From Shewanella kaireitica (lineage in GTDB: Bacteria; Pseudomonadota; Gammaproteobacteria; Enterobacterales; Shewanellaceae): 64,000 nucleotides of DNA. The translations under genes and the position numbers were made by a program. Positions within the stretch are counted from its first letter, which is position 1, and each line of letters begins with the position of its first letter. Positions 36,164 through 44,104 of the stretch are shown here, piece after piece. The notes under the pieces were generated by a model that was given only the letters and a program-made list of their open reading frames with translations, was not told the origin of the DNA and searched no databases. The stretch is taken from the NCBI RefSeq assembly GCF_023284045.1, contig NZ_JAKIKQ010000014.1:62001-126000 (forward strand), written 5' to 3'.

Positions 36164-38165
36164 TGTTACCGCCTTTCTCGTTTAGGCGTAGACATCGATT
36201 CGTTTCATCAAAGCCATAATCGTCTTTGTAAAACTGACAAAGCATGGTCAACAACTTGTTGGCGCGTAAATTGTTCTCATCATCGTTAATGACTTTAAGA
36301 TCTTTATTTGCAAAATCGACTAATACCAAACTGTCTGATTCAGGTAGAAGTGCTAATTGATGATTGGCCTGATAAACAGATCGTTGTTTTCGAGAGACTA
36401 AGCTTAAGTATTCTTGCGGTTTCATAACGGCTTTACCCGATGAGCGAACGGTATAACTGGAGCCTACTTCTGAAACAACTTTCTTTTCATCAATAAAGCT
36501 TGCGTTCATTGCTTTCAGGGGCAGTGATGATTCAACAAATAGATGTCGTTCTGCATTAAAATCTGTCGAGTCTGTAGGTAACGGGTAACCATCGAATTGA
36601 CTGACTAAGTTTAGCTTTAGTTGCTTATTGATAGTAGGTAAAATATCTATAAGCGAAAAAAGCCCTTCGATGATTTTTGGATCACTGGATACCTCACCAT
36701 TTGCAAATTGCATTCGTGCAAGCAATACATTAGCTTGAGCCTGATCTAATATATTTGTTCCATGCCCCCAGGACTGAGGGGCAGGTGCATTATCATCTAC
36801 TTCTAAATTAAAACTATCGCTTAATTTGAACCCCTCTCCATGATCGGAGATTAGGTACACTATTGAATTTTCTAAGTAATTCTTCTCCTTTAATTCGGCA
36901 AAAAAATGCGCTAATTGTTGGTCTACTTTTTTCAGCATCGCTTTATACATAAAATGACTATAGTTCCCATCCCAACTTGAAGACTCATTATCTATAAAAT
37001 CATTTGATGTATATGGCCAATGCAGTTGACAGAAATGAACCGCTAAAAAGTTGGGTTTTGTAGTGCTTAATGAACTGATGACCTCATTATTAAATAATTT
37101 GGGCTGATAAGTTTTTCCATAAGCTCTATTATTATGTAAATAAGGAAAAATAAACCCAGAATATGGGTGATTTAGTAGAGTATTGATAATCGGCAAGTCA
37201 GCGAAACTTGAAATAAAAGCATCTGCCGCACCAATTTTAGGGCCAATTGTGCTGCTAAATCCGTATGTCCTATCTATCTGATTAAATCTTCTCTCATCCA
37301 TAGCATAAACAGTGTGATAGTCATTATAATTAAGAGATTCAATTATTGGTAAATTTTTATTAATTAGTTCTGGAGGAGCTAAGTTAAATCTTGCTCCGTT
37401 TGTTTTAGGGTACTGTCCAGTTAGAATACTCATCCAAGCAACATATGTTCTCCCTTGGGGACTATAGCTATTCCTGTATACATAAGAATTTGATAATAAA
37501 TTATTTATAAAAGGAGCATCGGTTACAGGTGCTCCAGCATATGAAAGGTGGTCTGGTCTCAGTCCATCAACGCCAACGATTAGTATATTGGGCTTGGATA
37601 GTGATGTCTGAGTTCCTTTGTTGACTGCTAATGGGTAAACAAGAAGTAGCGTAGATGCTAAAACTGTTGTGAAAATAAAATTTTTAGCTCTGTAATGTGT
37701 TACTCCAATGATAAAAAGTACTAATAAAACAACTCCAAGTATCAATAAAAACATTGGGTTAGAGTAAAAAGAATTTCGGAAGTAAGCGGTTATGGATGTT
37801 GGGTAGAGATAAGAATTTAATCCTACGACAAAAGTTAGGTGACTCAGAACCAGTAACAACCATGTGAGTTCATTTTTTAAATCACTGGAATTAGAGTCTT
37901 TTACTGAGTTGAAACTAGTTGTTATCAACATTGCCCAAACAACATGTAGGAGCAATAGTATTATGAAAAAGTACATAATATCTTTTATCAGGCCAATGCT
38001 ATTAAAGTGTTCAAAATCTAGGTGTGTCATCGCATTGGCAATAGAGAATGCCGAATAGGGTAGGATACTGCTTCGATAGTTAACCAGCATTACTGTAAAT
38101 AACAGCAGTACTCCAAAAGTTCTAAGTAATATTCTTAAAGATGAGTTATTGCTATTACTCTTCAT
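36156..38165 (-). CDS. Membrane-anchored alkaline-phosphatase-superfamily transferase (sulfatase-fold)
   Basis: 669 residues: about five N-terminal membrane segments (to about 185), then a periplasmic sulfatase-fold domain. The metal-binding VGVDGLRPDH begins at about 198, and ISDHGEGF supplies the later Asp-His pair. The nucleophile position reads SPQGRTYVAWMS, with Thr240 and no CxPxR sulfatase motif. This is therefore more like LtaS/OpgB/EptA-type phospho-transferases than an arylsulfatase. It could add phosphoglycerol or phosphoethanolamine to a glycan or lipid. It overlaps the ligase-like gene downstream and the small membrane protein gene upstream (4 bases), so the three form one unit. 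Confidence 0.8.
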   Translation of the reverse strand: MKSNSNNSSLRILLRTFGVLLLFTVMLVNYRSSILPYSAFSIANAMTHLDFEHFNSIGLIKDIMYFFIILLLLHVVWAMLITTSFNSVKDSNSSDLKNELTWLLLVLSHLTFVVGLNSYLYPTSITAYFRNSFYSNPMFLLILGVVLLVLFIIGVTHYRAKNFIFTTVLASTLLLVYPLAVNKGTQTSLSKPNILIVGVDGLRPDHLSYAGAPVTDAPFINNLLSNSYVYRNSYSPQGRTYVAWMSILTGQYPKTNGARFNLAPPELINKNLPIIESLNYNDYHTVYAMDERRFNQIDRTYGFSSTIGPKIGAADAFISSFADLPIINTLLNHPYSGFIFPYLHNNRAYGKTYQPKLFNNEVISSLSTTKPNFLAVHFCQLHWPYTSNDFIDNESSSWDGNYSHFMYKAMLKKVDQQLAHFFAELKEKNYLENSIVYLISDHGEGFKLSDSFNLEVDDNAPAPQSWGHGTNILDQAQANVLLARMQFANGEVSSDPKIIEGLFSLIDILPTINKQLKLNLVSQFDGYPLPTDSTDFNAERHLFVESSLPLKAMNASFIDEKKVVSEVGSSYTVRSSGKAVMKPQEYLSLVSRKQRSVYQANHQLALLPESDSLVLVDFANKDLKVINDDENNLRANKLLTMLCQFYKDDYGFDETNRCLRLNEKGGNNG

Positions 38166-38449
38166 TCATCAGCCTTACTTATCGTTGGCTCTTTTGAGCT
38201 TTTTAGGATTTGGTAATTTAAGGTGAAATTGTTTAGATTGTTAGTTCGACTAGCCGGCCAATCACCTAAAATTAGATACCTTTCTGCTAATGTAGAACCC
38301 GATGGGTTTTCCGACCTTATGTTTTCAACACTCTGGTAGGTATAGAGCAGAGCCTCAAAGTGTATAGCAGAAGTAGTAATAATGAGGACCAATAGCACCA
38401 TAATTTTTAACTGACTAATAGATATGATCTTGTACCTATTCTGTGCCAT
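38162..38449 (-). CDS. Small single-pass membrane protein, unknown
   Basis: 95 residues: a short basic N-terminus, one membrane helix (about 14-33, KIMVLLVLIITTSAIHFEAL) and a polar periplasmic tail. No family recognised. Its stop overlaps the start of the transferase gene by four bases (ATGA), and it is the first gene of the three-gene surface cluster, so it may be an accessory or localisation partner of the transferase. Confidence 0.65.
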   Translation of the reverse strand: MAQNRYKIISISQLKIMVLLVLIITTSAIHFEALLYTYQSVENIRSENPSGSTLAERYLILGDWPASRTNNLNNFTLNYQILKSSKEPTISKADE

Positions 38450-38773
38450 TTATCATAACCCTTTTAAATAAAACATTATTTTTTAGATATTCACATTAAG
38501 TATAGATGCTCTTTGGTAAATAGTTGATTAATTGCTGGTTATTTTCATCTAAGGAAGCTAGAAAATTGTGATATCGCAATAAAATCTTAATTACTGCTAT
38601 AAAAATTGCGTCGAAATTTTGTGTTCTTTGGAGATATAGACTAAAAATATTGTCAGGAAAGTACATATTCTCTCAGTGTAATATGTAATATGTGATATTC
38701 CTAATATTCAAGGATGAAGCCGTTGAGAAATAAGTCTACCTATTTCTAAAGTCAGTACCTTGAGGTTAATAAT
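38450..38773. other. AT-rich divergent intergenic region
   Basis: 324 bases between the surface-cluster unit and the L,D-transpeptidase gene. It must hold two divergent promoters. AT-rich repeats such as AATATG near 38680-38710 are visible, but no recognisable operator or RNA. A GAGG ribosome-binding site at 38762-38765 precedes the TTG start at 38774. Confidence 0.55.
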
Positions 38774-40093
38774 TTGAAGCTCTTTACCTATTTTTTGTGT
38801 CTTGTATTCTCTAGCGCAAGCGCTGCGTTAACTGAGTCAATAAGCGACAGGACCTATGAGTTGGCAAAAGATCTTGGAGTGAATCTAGGGGAGGGAGATA
38901 TTAATGCCAAACAATTTCAGCTGCTTAAGGGTGAAATTATAGAAAGAGTTTTTAGCCAAAGAGAAGGCTACGTTAACCGTAGAGAGCTATATCTTACAGA
39001 TATGTCTAATTTTGAAAAATTGGTAGCGTTTACTGATTCAGATAAACAGATTCAAAGGTTAAGGTTTAAAATAAGGCAGTATAAGAAACTCTCACAATAC
39101 AAATGGCCACACTTACAACCCAATGAATTTCAGCTAGGGCAAAAGGCGAAGGATATAGCTAAGCTTAGATGGATGTTGACAGAACTCGATGATTTAGAAG
39201 TTAAAAACATCTCTGCTTATAGAGAACAAGTTTATGATCCAAGTATAACAAGGGGGATTAAACATTTTCAAAAGCGTCACGGCTTCATTCCTGATGGAGA
39301 ACTAACTGTTGAAACGATAAAACTTCTAAATGTGAACCCTAATGAGAGGCTTATAGAGCTACAACGGGCATTGCAGTACAAAATATCAAAGTACGAATAT
39401 CAACAAGGCACTTACATTGAAGTTAATATCGCTGATTTTAAGCTACGCATAAAAGGTGACGACTTATCAAAACTTGAGCTTCCTATAATTGTTGGCAGAA
39501 TAAATAATAAGACTCCACTTCTTAATACACATATTAGTAAAATCACTGTTAACCCGACTTGGACGCCTCCTAATTCAATTTTGTATGATGAACTGCTTCT
39601 AGCATTAGAAAATGACGCTGACTTTCTTGTAAATGAGAGATTCGTGTTAGTCAACAGGGACTCAAAACAGGAGGTTAAGAGTTTAAAAGGGATGACGGTA
39701 CAACAAGTAAAACGATCATTAAAACACTATCAACTTGTTCAAACAGCAGGTTACTGGAATGCACTAGGTAAGTATCGATTCACCATTCCAAATTCCCAAC
39801 TAATATTTTTGCATGATACTCCGAATAAAAAAGCCTTTTTACAGAGAAACCGGGCATTAAGTCATGGTTGTATCCGAATTGCTCAGCCCGAATTATTGGC
39901 AAACTACTTAATTAAGCGAGAACAATCCTACAGTCGAAATCGCTTATCTGTAGCAAAGCAAGGAACCAAAACTGTCGATATTAAATTGAAAAGGCCTATT
40001 CCAATCGTAATAACTAATCAGAATGTCTGGGTAGATAAGGATAATGTACTGCAGGTGAGAGCCAATGTTTATAATCGAGAGGTTACAGAATAA
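38774..40093 (+). CDS. Periplasmic L,D-transpeptidase (YcbB/LdtD-like)
   Basis: 439 residues with a signal peptide (about 1-18, SSASA). A peptidoglycan-binding domain (about 150-190, RGIKHFQKRHGFIPDGELT) precedes the YkuD catalytic domain, whose active site HDTPNKKAF...SHGCIRI places Cys366 and His364. It makes 3-3 crosslinks or attaches proteins in peptidoglycan. It is shorter than E. coli LdtD (about 615). The start is a TTG with GAGG eight bases upstream. The stop overlaps the next gene's ATG (TAATG). Its position before the Tad pilus locus suggests, but does not show, a role in fitting the pilus through the wall. Confidence 0.88.
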   Translation: MKLFTYFLCLVFSSASAALTESISDRTYELAKDLGVNLGEGDINAKQFQLLKGEIIERVFSQREGYVNRRELYLTDMSNFEKLVAFTDSDKQIQRLRFKIRQYKKLSQYKWPHLQPNEFQLGQKAKDIAKLRWMLTELDDLEVKNISAYREQVYDPSITRGIKHFQKRHGFIPDGELTVETIKLLNVNPNERLIELQRALQYKISKYEYQQGTYIEVNIADFKLRIKGDDLSKLELPIIVGRINNKTPLLNTHISKITVNPTWTPPNSILYDELLLALENDADFLVNERFVLVNRDSKQEVKSLKGMTVQQVKRSLKHYQLVQTAGYWNALGKYRFTIPNSQLIFLHDTPNKKAFLQRNRALSHGCIRIAQPELLANYLIKREQSYSRNRLSVAKQGTKTVDIKLKRPIPIVITNQNVWVDKDNVLQVRANVYNREVTE

Positions 40094-40509
40094 TGGATAA
40101 TTACTGCCATGACAATCTTGCTTTGAATCAACTGATTAGAAAGGAAAAAAACGCTAGGATGAGACTTAAGTTACTAGCAGTACTGCACTTTCAAGATGGT
40201 AAGTCCCGATATCAAATAGCGTCATATCTTAAAGTGAGCAGAACAAGTGTAAATCGATGGATTAGTAACTATCTTTCAAATGGTTTGCATGGCTTAGAGG
40301 AAAAAAAGCATACAGGACGCCCATCAGCATTATCTACCGCGCAGAGGTCAAAGTTGACTAATTTTATTGATAGTAGTAACAAAAATCCGCATTCTGTTAA
40401 GTTAAAAGGGCCTGAAATACAAAAGTATATAAGTTCCGAATTTGGAATTGAATATGAGATCTCAAGTATTTATAAGATTCTAGAGCGCTTGGGCTATAAT
40501 AATCACTAA
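40093..40509 (+). CDS. Standalone helix-turn-helix protein like the IS630 transposase N-terminus
   Basis: 138 residues. The sequence YQIASYLKVSRTSVNRWISNYL (about 40-61; two helix-turn-helix helices), the KKHTGRPSALS linker and a second winged-helix part (LKGPEIQKYISSEFG, about 103-117) match the DNA-binding half of IS630-family transposases. The catalytic DDE half is missing and no remnant of it is visible in the 548 bases that follow. There are no internal stops. It is translationally coupled (TAATG) to the L,D-transpeptidase gene, so it looks domesticated rather than freshly broken. A transcriptional role at the nearby flp promoter is inference. Confidence 0.75.
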   Translation: MDNYCHDNLALNQLIRKEKNARMRLKLLAVLHFQDGKSRYQIASYLKVSRTSVNRWISNYLSNGLHGLEEKKHTGRPSALSTAQRSKLTNFIDSSNKNPHSVKLKGPEIQKYISSEFGIEYEISSIYKILERLGYNNH

Positions 40510-41057
40510 ATCATTTACGCTGTTTAATTTTTCAATTCTTATTTATTTTCTTCAAAATTAATCCTTTTTTAATTTATACCTCTATCACCGTGGCCTACTT
40601 TTTTTCGCTAACTTATAGAATTTATGGGGAAACTCAAAGTTTAATACTCTTTTGACTTTACTTTTACTGCGTATTGCAGAATAAATTTATGGTCTAATTT
40701 AATAAAATTTTCACATATCATTCTCAGACTCGTACTTCCTTTTATGTGCATGTTCTTTAGCCATTTACTAAATTAGGTCAAGGTTCTGATGGTATCATAC
40801 ACATTTTTGTGATTAAGGAAGATTTAGGTTGGTGTTTGGTCTTTTTATCATTAGGGAGCAAGTTTAATTAGGCGTTCGTTGAGGAATATATAAAGCTTAC
40901 AGGTAGTACACATAATTATTCAACAAAGGCAGTTTCCTACAGCTTTGCTACCTTTATACGTAAGCATTGTTAACGTAATAAACGATGTTGAGTAAATAAG
41001 GTATCCAAAACCTTTAGATTAGTGCCATAACCAACTTAATTTTTTCTGGAGTACAAC
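40510..41057. other. Long AT-rich region upstream of flp
   Basis: 548 bases with no credible gene. It must contain the flp/tad promoter. Repeats of ACGTAA (near 40959 and 40974) are present, but no classical operator is evident. Shine-Dalgarno-like TGGAG precedes the flp start. The length suggests several regulatory inputs or a long 5' leader. Confidence 0.55.
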
Positions 41058-41249
41058 ATGAACATAAAATCGTTATTAACAGAGTTTATTGAAGATGAGA
41101 GTGGCTTAACGGCAGTTGAGTACGCTATTGCTGGAGGTTTGGTTGTTGGCGGGATGATTGGAGCCTTCAATCTCCTAGGTGACAATGCAACAAGTAAGAT
41201 CAACTGTCTTGCATCTGCGGTGAACGGTAAAAGTTCTGATTGTGGTTAA
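41058..41249 (+). CDS. flp: Flp-type IVb pilin
   Basis: 63-residue major pilin of the Tad pilus. The leader ends at Gly16 and the mature protein starts LTAVEYAIAGG, with the Glu5 needed for processing and assembly and a single hydrophobic helix. Two cysteines near the C-terminus (C50, C62) could form a disulphide. It is the first gene of the Tad locus and is followed by a hairpin that probably raises its expression relative to downstream genes. Processing is by the adjacent prepilin peptidase. Confidence 0.93.
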   Translation: MNIKSLLTEFIEDESGLTAVEYAIAGGLVVGGMIGAFNLLGDNATSKINCLASAVNGKSSDCG

Positions 41250-41274
41250 TAAAGCATTTAGAAGTATGAAAAAC

Positions 41275-41292
41275 GCCCACTGTAAAGTGGGC
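41275..41292 (+). terminator. Hairpin between flp and tadV, probable attenuator
   Basis: 6-bp GC-rich stem GCCCAC/GTGGGC with loop TGTAAA, preceded by AAA and followed by TTT. It is short and probably only partly terminates, giving more pilin mRNA than assembly-gene mRNA. Confidence 0.6.
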
Positions 41293-41326
41293 TTTAATCG
41301 GTACAACTAGCAATTTAAGGACAGTA

Positions 41327-41890
41327 ATGAGTGACCTGCAAATTACTATTCAAGTGATCATGGCTGGCGTGTTTTTCTCTTTTGCAATAGTCTTTGATTT
41401 GTCTAAAGAACGAATACCAAATTGGCTTTGTCTCATAGCCATTTTCTCAGGATTTGCAATCAATAGTTACTTTGCTCAGTTGAGCGGCTTACTTATTGCG
41501 TTTATTGGTTTTACTGCTGCTTTTGTGCTGTTATTTCCAACCTTTGTTTTGAAAATACTGGGTGCTGGCGATATCAAGCTTATGATGGGTATAGGGGCCA
41601 TTATGGGGCCTACACTACTTCTTTGGAGTATTTTATATGCTGTTGTTGCCGGTGCTATTACAAGCATTATGTTAATTGCTTGGAAAACGGGTATTACCGG
41701 TATAAAAATTACTGCTAAACGATATTGGGATTGTTTCTATTTAAGAACTTACTTTAAACCAGAGCAAGGTGAAGCCGCAGGACAAAAGGTTCCTTACGCA
41801 CCCGCACTTGCACTTGGTTGGTTATGGGCGTGTAGTATCAACCCACAAATAAATCATTTATATACTACGATTAGCCAAAGTTATTTTTAG
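41327..41890 (+). CDS. tadV: A24 prepilin peptidase (TadV/CpaA)
   Basis: 187-residue integral-membrane aspartic peptidase that cleaves the Flp pilin and the pseudopilins TadE/F. The catalytic aspartates are in VFDLSKERIPNWL (first) and GAGDIKLMMGIGAIMG (GxGD motif). About five to six membrane segments. It is short, without the N-methylase domain of PilD, as usual for Tad systems. Confidence 0.92.
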   Translation: MSDLQITIQVIMAGVFFSFAIVFDLSKERIPNWLCLIAIFSGFAINSYFAQLSGLLIAFIGFTAAFVLLFPTFVLKILGAGDIKLMMGIGAIMGPTLLLWSILYAVVAGAITSIMLIAWKTGITGIKITAKRYWDCFYLRTYFKPEQGEAAGQKVPYAPALALGWLWACSINPQINHLYTTISQSYF

Positions 41891-41899
41891 AGGTGATTT

Positions 41900-43222
41900 A
41901 TGCAACAAGATTCCCACTTAAAACAACTTTCTCCTGAATTTAAGGTCAGTTCAATATCTGCTGGACCAGGGGGCCTAGCACCAAGACCCACGAGCATTGA
42001 ACATACTGGATTGTCTGAGTCTCTTTTACTCGACCTGTTATTAAAGCACTTATTAAATGGTGGCGTGCTAACTAAAGAGCAAATGGTCAAGTTGATGGGC
42101 GTGACTGGCGGCATTATTCAATACTTATTGGACGCTGCAAAAACCCTTGCCTGGGTAGAAAATAGACAGACAACCGCTGATGGACAAATGCGTTACGCAC
42201 TAAGTATGGGCGGAGAACTACATGCTAAACAAGCTTTGTCCCGCAATGGCTACCTTGGATTAGCGCCAGTGCCTCTAGCTCAATATAATACTGTGTGCAG
42301 GAAACAGTCTAGTCGCGCAAATCCCATAACATTTGAGATGCTTGAGAAAGGATTGTCAGCACTAGTGCTGCCAAAGGATTTATTATTCAAAATAGGTCCT
42401 GCTATGAATTCAAGCCGTCCTGTACTCATTTATGGCCCACCAGGTACTGGTAAAAGTTATTTGTGCCGTCACCTTAATCTCACCATTGGCGATGATGTTT
42501 TAATCCCTTACGCTTTGGCAATCGGTAACGAAGTTATTCAAGTTTATGATCCCGAGTTGCATCATAGAGTTGTTGGGGATACTGCACCTGCAAGTTTAGA
42601 TCTCGCAAAAGGGCATGATCCACGTTGGTTAAGATGTAAACGGCCGTTACGGATCACTGGTGGTGAACTTACTGCTGAAATGTTGGAAGTGCAGTTTGAT
42701 AGTCATAGTCGGACCTATATGGCTCCACTGCAGTTAAAAGCAAACAACGGGATATTGCTTTTAGATGATTTAGGTAGACAAAAAATCAGTGCTAAGCAGT
42801 TGTTTAACCGGTGGATCATTCCCATGGAAGAGCGAAGGGATTTTCTTAGTTTACAGTCCGGTGAACATTTTGAGATCCCTTTTGAACTAATTCTACTTTT
42901 TTCTACTAACCTTGATCCTAAGGAGTTGGTAGATGAAGCATTTTTAAGACGCTTAGGATACAAGATTCATTTTGATGCACTAGATGAGCAATTATATCGA
43001 AAAATATGGTTTCAGGTGTGTGCCGATTTAAACCTAAATTGTACAGAAGAAGTTTTTCAATACTTGTTGATTGAATTTCATCAGAGATATAACAAGCCAC
43101 TAATACCTTGTTACCCAAGAGACTTGTTAGGGATTATGTCAGATCAAATAAGTTTTATGGAGTTTGAATCTGTAGTCACTCCTTCTTTGATTGATTCTGC
43201 ATGGTCAATCTATTTTGTTTAA
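41900..43222 (+). CDS. AAA-type ATPase in the Tad locus, unknown role
   Basis: 440 residues, soluble. The Walker A GPPGTGKS is at about 179-186, Walker B GILLLDDL at about 284-291, followed by a sensor region (LILLFSTNLDPKEL) and an arginine-finger-like FLRRLGYK. The N-terminal 130 residues include a possible winged-helix segment (LTKEQMVKLMGVTGGIIQYLL). It is distinct from the TadA/CpaF motor. Such a gene is not part of the minimal Tad set, yet it lies in the middle of this operon with a strong Shine-Dalgarno (GAGGTGA). A MoxR-like chaperone or remodelling role is possible. Confidence 0.75.
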   Translation: MQQDSHLKQLSPEFKVSSISAGPGGLAPRPTSIEHTGLSESLLLDLLLKHLLNGGVLTKEQMVKLMGVTGGIIQYLLDAAKTLAWVENRQTTADGQMRYALSMGGELHAKQALSRNGYLGLAPVPLAQYNTVCRKQSSRANPITFEMLEKGLSALVLPKDLLFKIGPAMNSSRPVLIYGPPGTGKSYLCRHLNLTIGDDVLIPYALAIGNEVIQVYDPELHHRVVGDTAPASLDLAKGHDPRWLRCKRPLRITGGELTAEMLEVQFDSHSRTYMAPLQLKANNGILLLDDLGRQKISAKQLFNRWIIPMEERRDFLSLQSGEHFEIPFELILLFSTNLDPKELVDEAFLRRLGYKIHFDALDEQLYRKIWFQVCADLNLNCTEEVFQYLLIEFHQRYNKPLIPCYPRDLLGIMSDQISFMEFESVVTPSLIDSAWSIYFV

Positions 43223-43254
43223 AGACAATAATCTACATGTTGTAGGAGCTCTAA

Positions 43255-44058
43255 ATGAATAATAAAACCCTTTTATTTGTTGTTTTATCATTAGTATTTG
43301 GCGTTACTGCGGTTTACCTTGCCCAGAACTGGCTAAAATCTAACACGAAAGAGGAAGTTGTAACCTCTAGTGGAACGGTAATCACTATGGCGACCGAAGT
43401 TCCTTTAGGAGCAATATTACAACGTAAACACCTTTCACTGACATCAGTTCCTGAGGCACTGATCCCCAAAGGAGCTGTAGTGGATTTAGCAGAGGCTGAA
43501 GGAAAGGTAGTTAAACAGAAACTCTATCCAGGTGAAGTGCTGCGATCTGAACGCTTAACTGCGAAGGGAGAGGGTAGTACGTTAGCAAGCTTGATTACTC
43601 CCACAATGCGAGCAGTTACCATTCGAGTTAACGACGTAGTCGGTGTCGCAGGATTTCTGTTACCAGGTAACCGAGTCGATATCATTAATATTTTTAAGAG
43701 CAGTGGCATTAAGACCGACATAGTGCTTTCTAATGTAAAGATATTGGCGATAGATCAGCGTGCTTCCAATGATGAGAACAAGCCTGTTTTAGTTAGGGCT
43801 GTCACTTTAGAACTTAGTCTCGATCAGGCTGAAATATTAATGATTGCTAAAAGTAGAGGTTCTTTACAACTTGCGCTACGTAATCCAAATGATAAAGCCG
43901 TCATTGAACTTGCTGAAGTTGAAGAAGCTGATATTAGAAAAGAAAAAGAAGTAAAACCACTGTTAGTGCAATCGGTCATGAGATCTGAGCCTAAAAATAC
44001 AGATAAAATTCTTTTACTTAAAGGTATGAAAGAGCAAGAGATTAAAGTAAATAATTAG
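43255..44058 (+). CDS. cpaB: Flp pilus assembly protein CpaB/RcpC
   Basis: 267 residues with an N-terminal membrane anchor (about 5-24). A SAF domain (about 45-108: ATEVPLGAILQRKHLSL, VKQKLYPGEVLRSERL) precedes the RcpC domain (MRAVTIRVNDVVGVAGFLLPGNRVDI). It is a periplasmic component thought to link secretin and inner-membrane parts and perhaps contact peptidoglycan. The Shine-Dalgarno AGGAG precedes the ATG. Confidence 0.92.
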   Translation: MNNKTLLFVVLSLVFGVTAVYLAQNWLKSNTKEEVVTSSGTVITMATEVPLGAILQRKHLSLTSVPEALIPKGAVVDLAEAEGKVVKQKLYPGEVLRSERLTAKGEGSTLASLITPTMRAVTIRVNDVVGVAGFLLPGNRVDIINIFKSSGIKTDIVLSNVKILAIDQRASNDENKPVLVRAVTLELSLDQAEILMIAKSRGSLQLALRNPNDKAVIELAEVEEADIRKEKEVKPLLVQSVMRSEPKNTDKILLLKGMKEQEIKVNN

Positions 44059-44104
44059 ATAGTACTTAACAAGTGCAATGCATAGTGTTTGACAGGAGAA
44101 CAAC

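Noticed and set aside
36156..38165. Calling this gene a true sulfatase.
   Set aside because: No CxPxR formylglycine motif; the nucleophile position is threonine, as in phospho-transferases of the same fold.
40955..40966. A sequence resembling the LacI-type operator (ATACGTAA) upstream of flp.
   Set aside because: The core differs and the flanks are not palindromic, so it is not counted with the maltodextrin sites.
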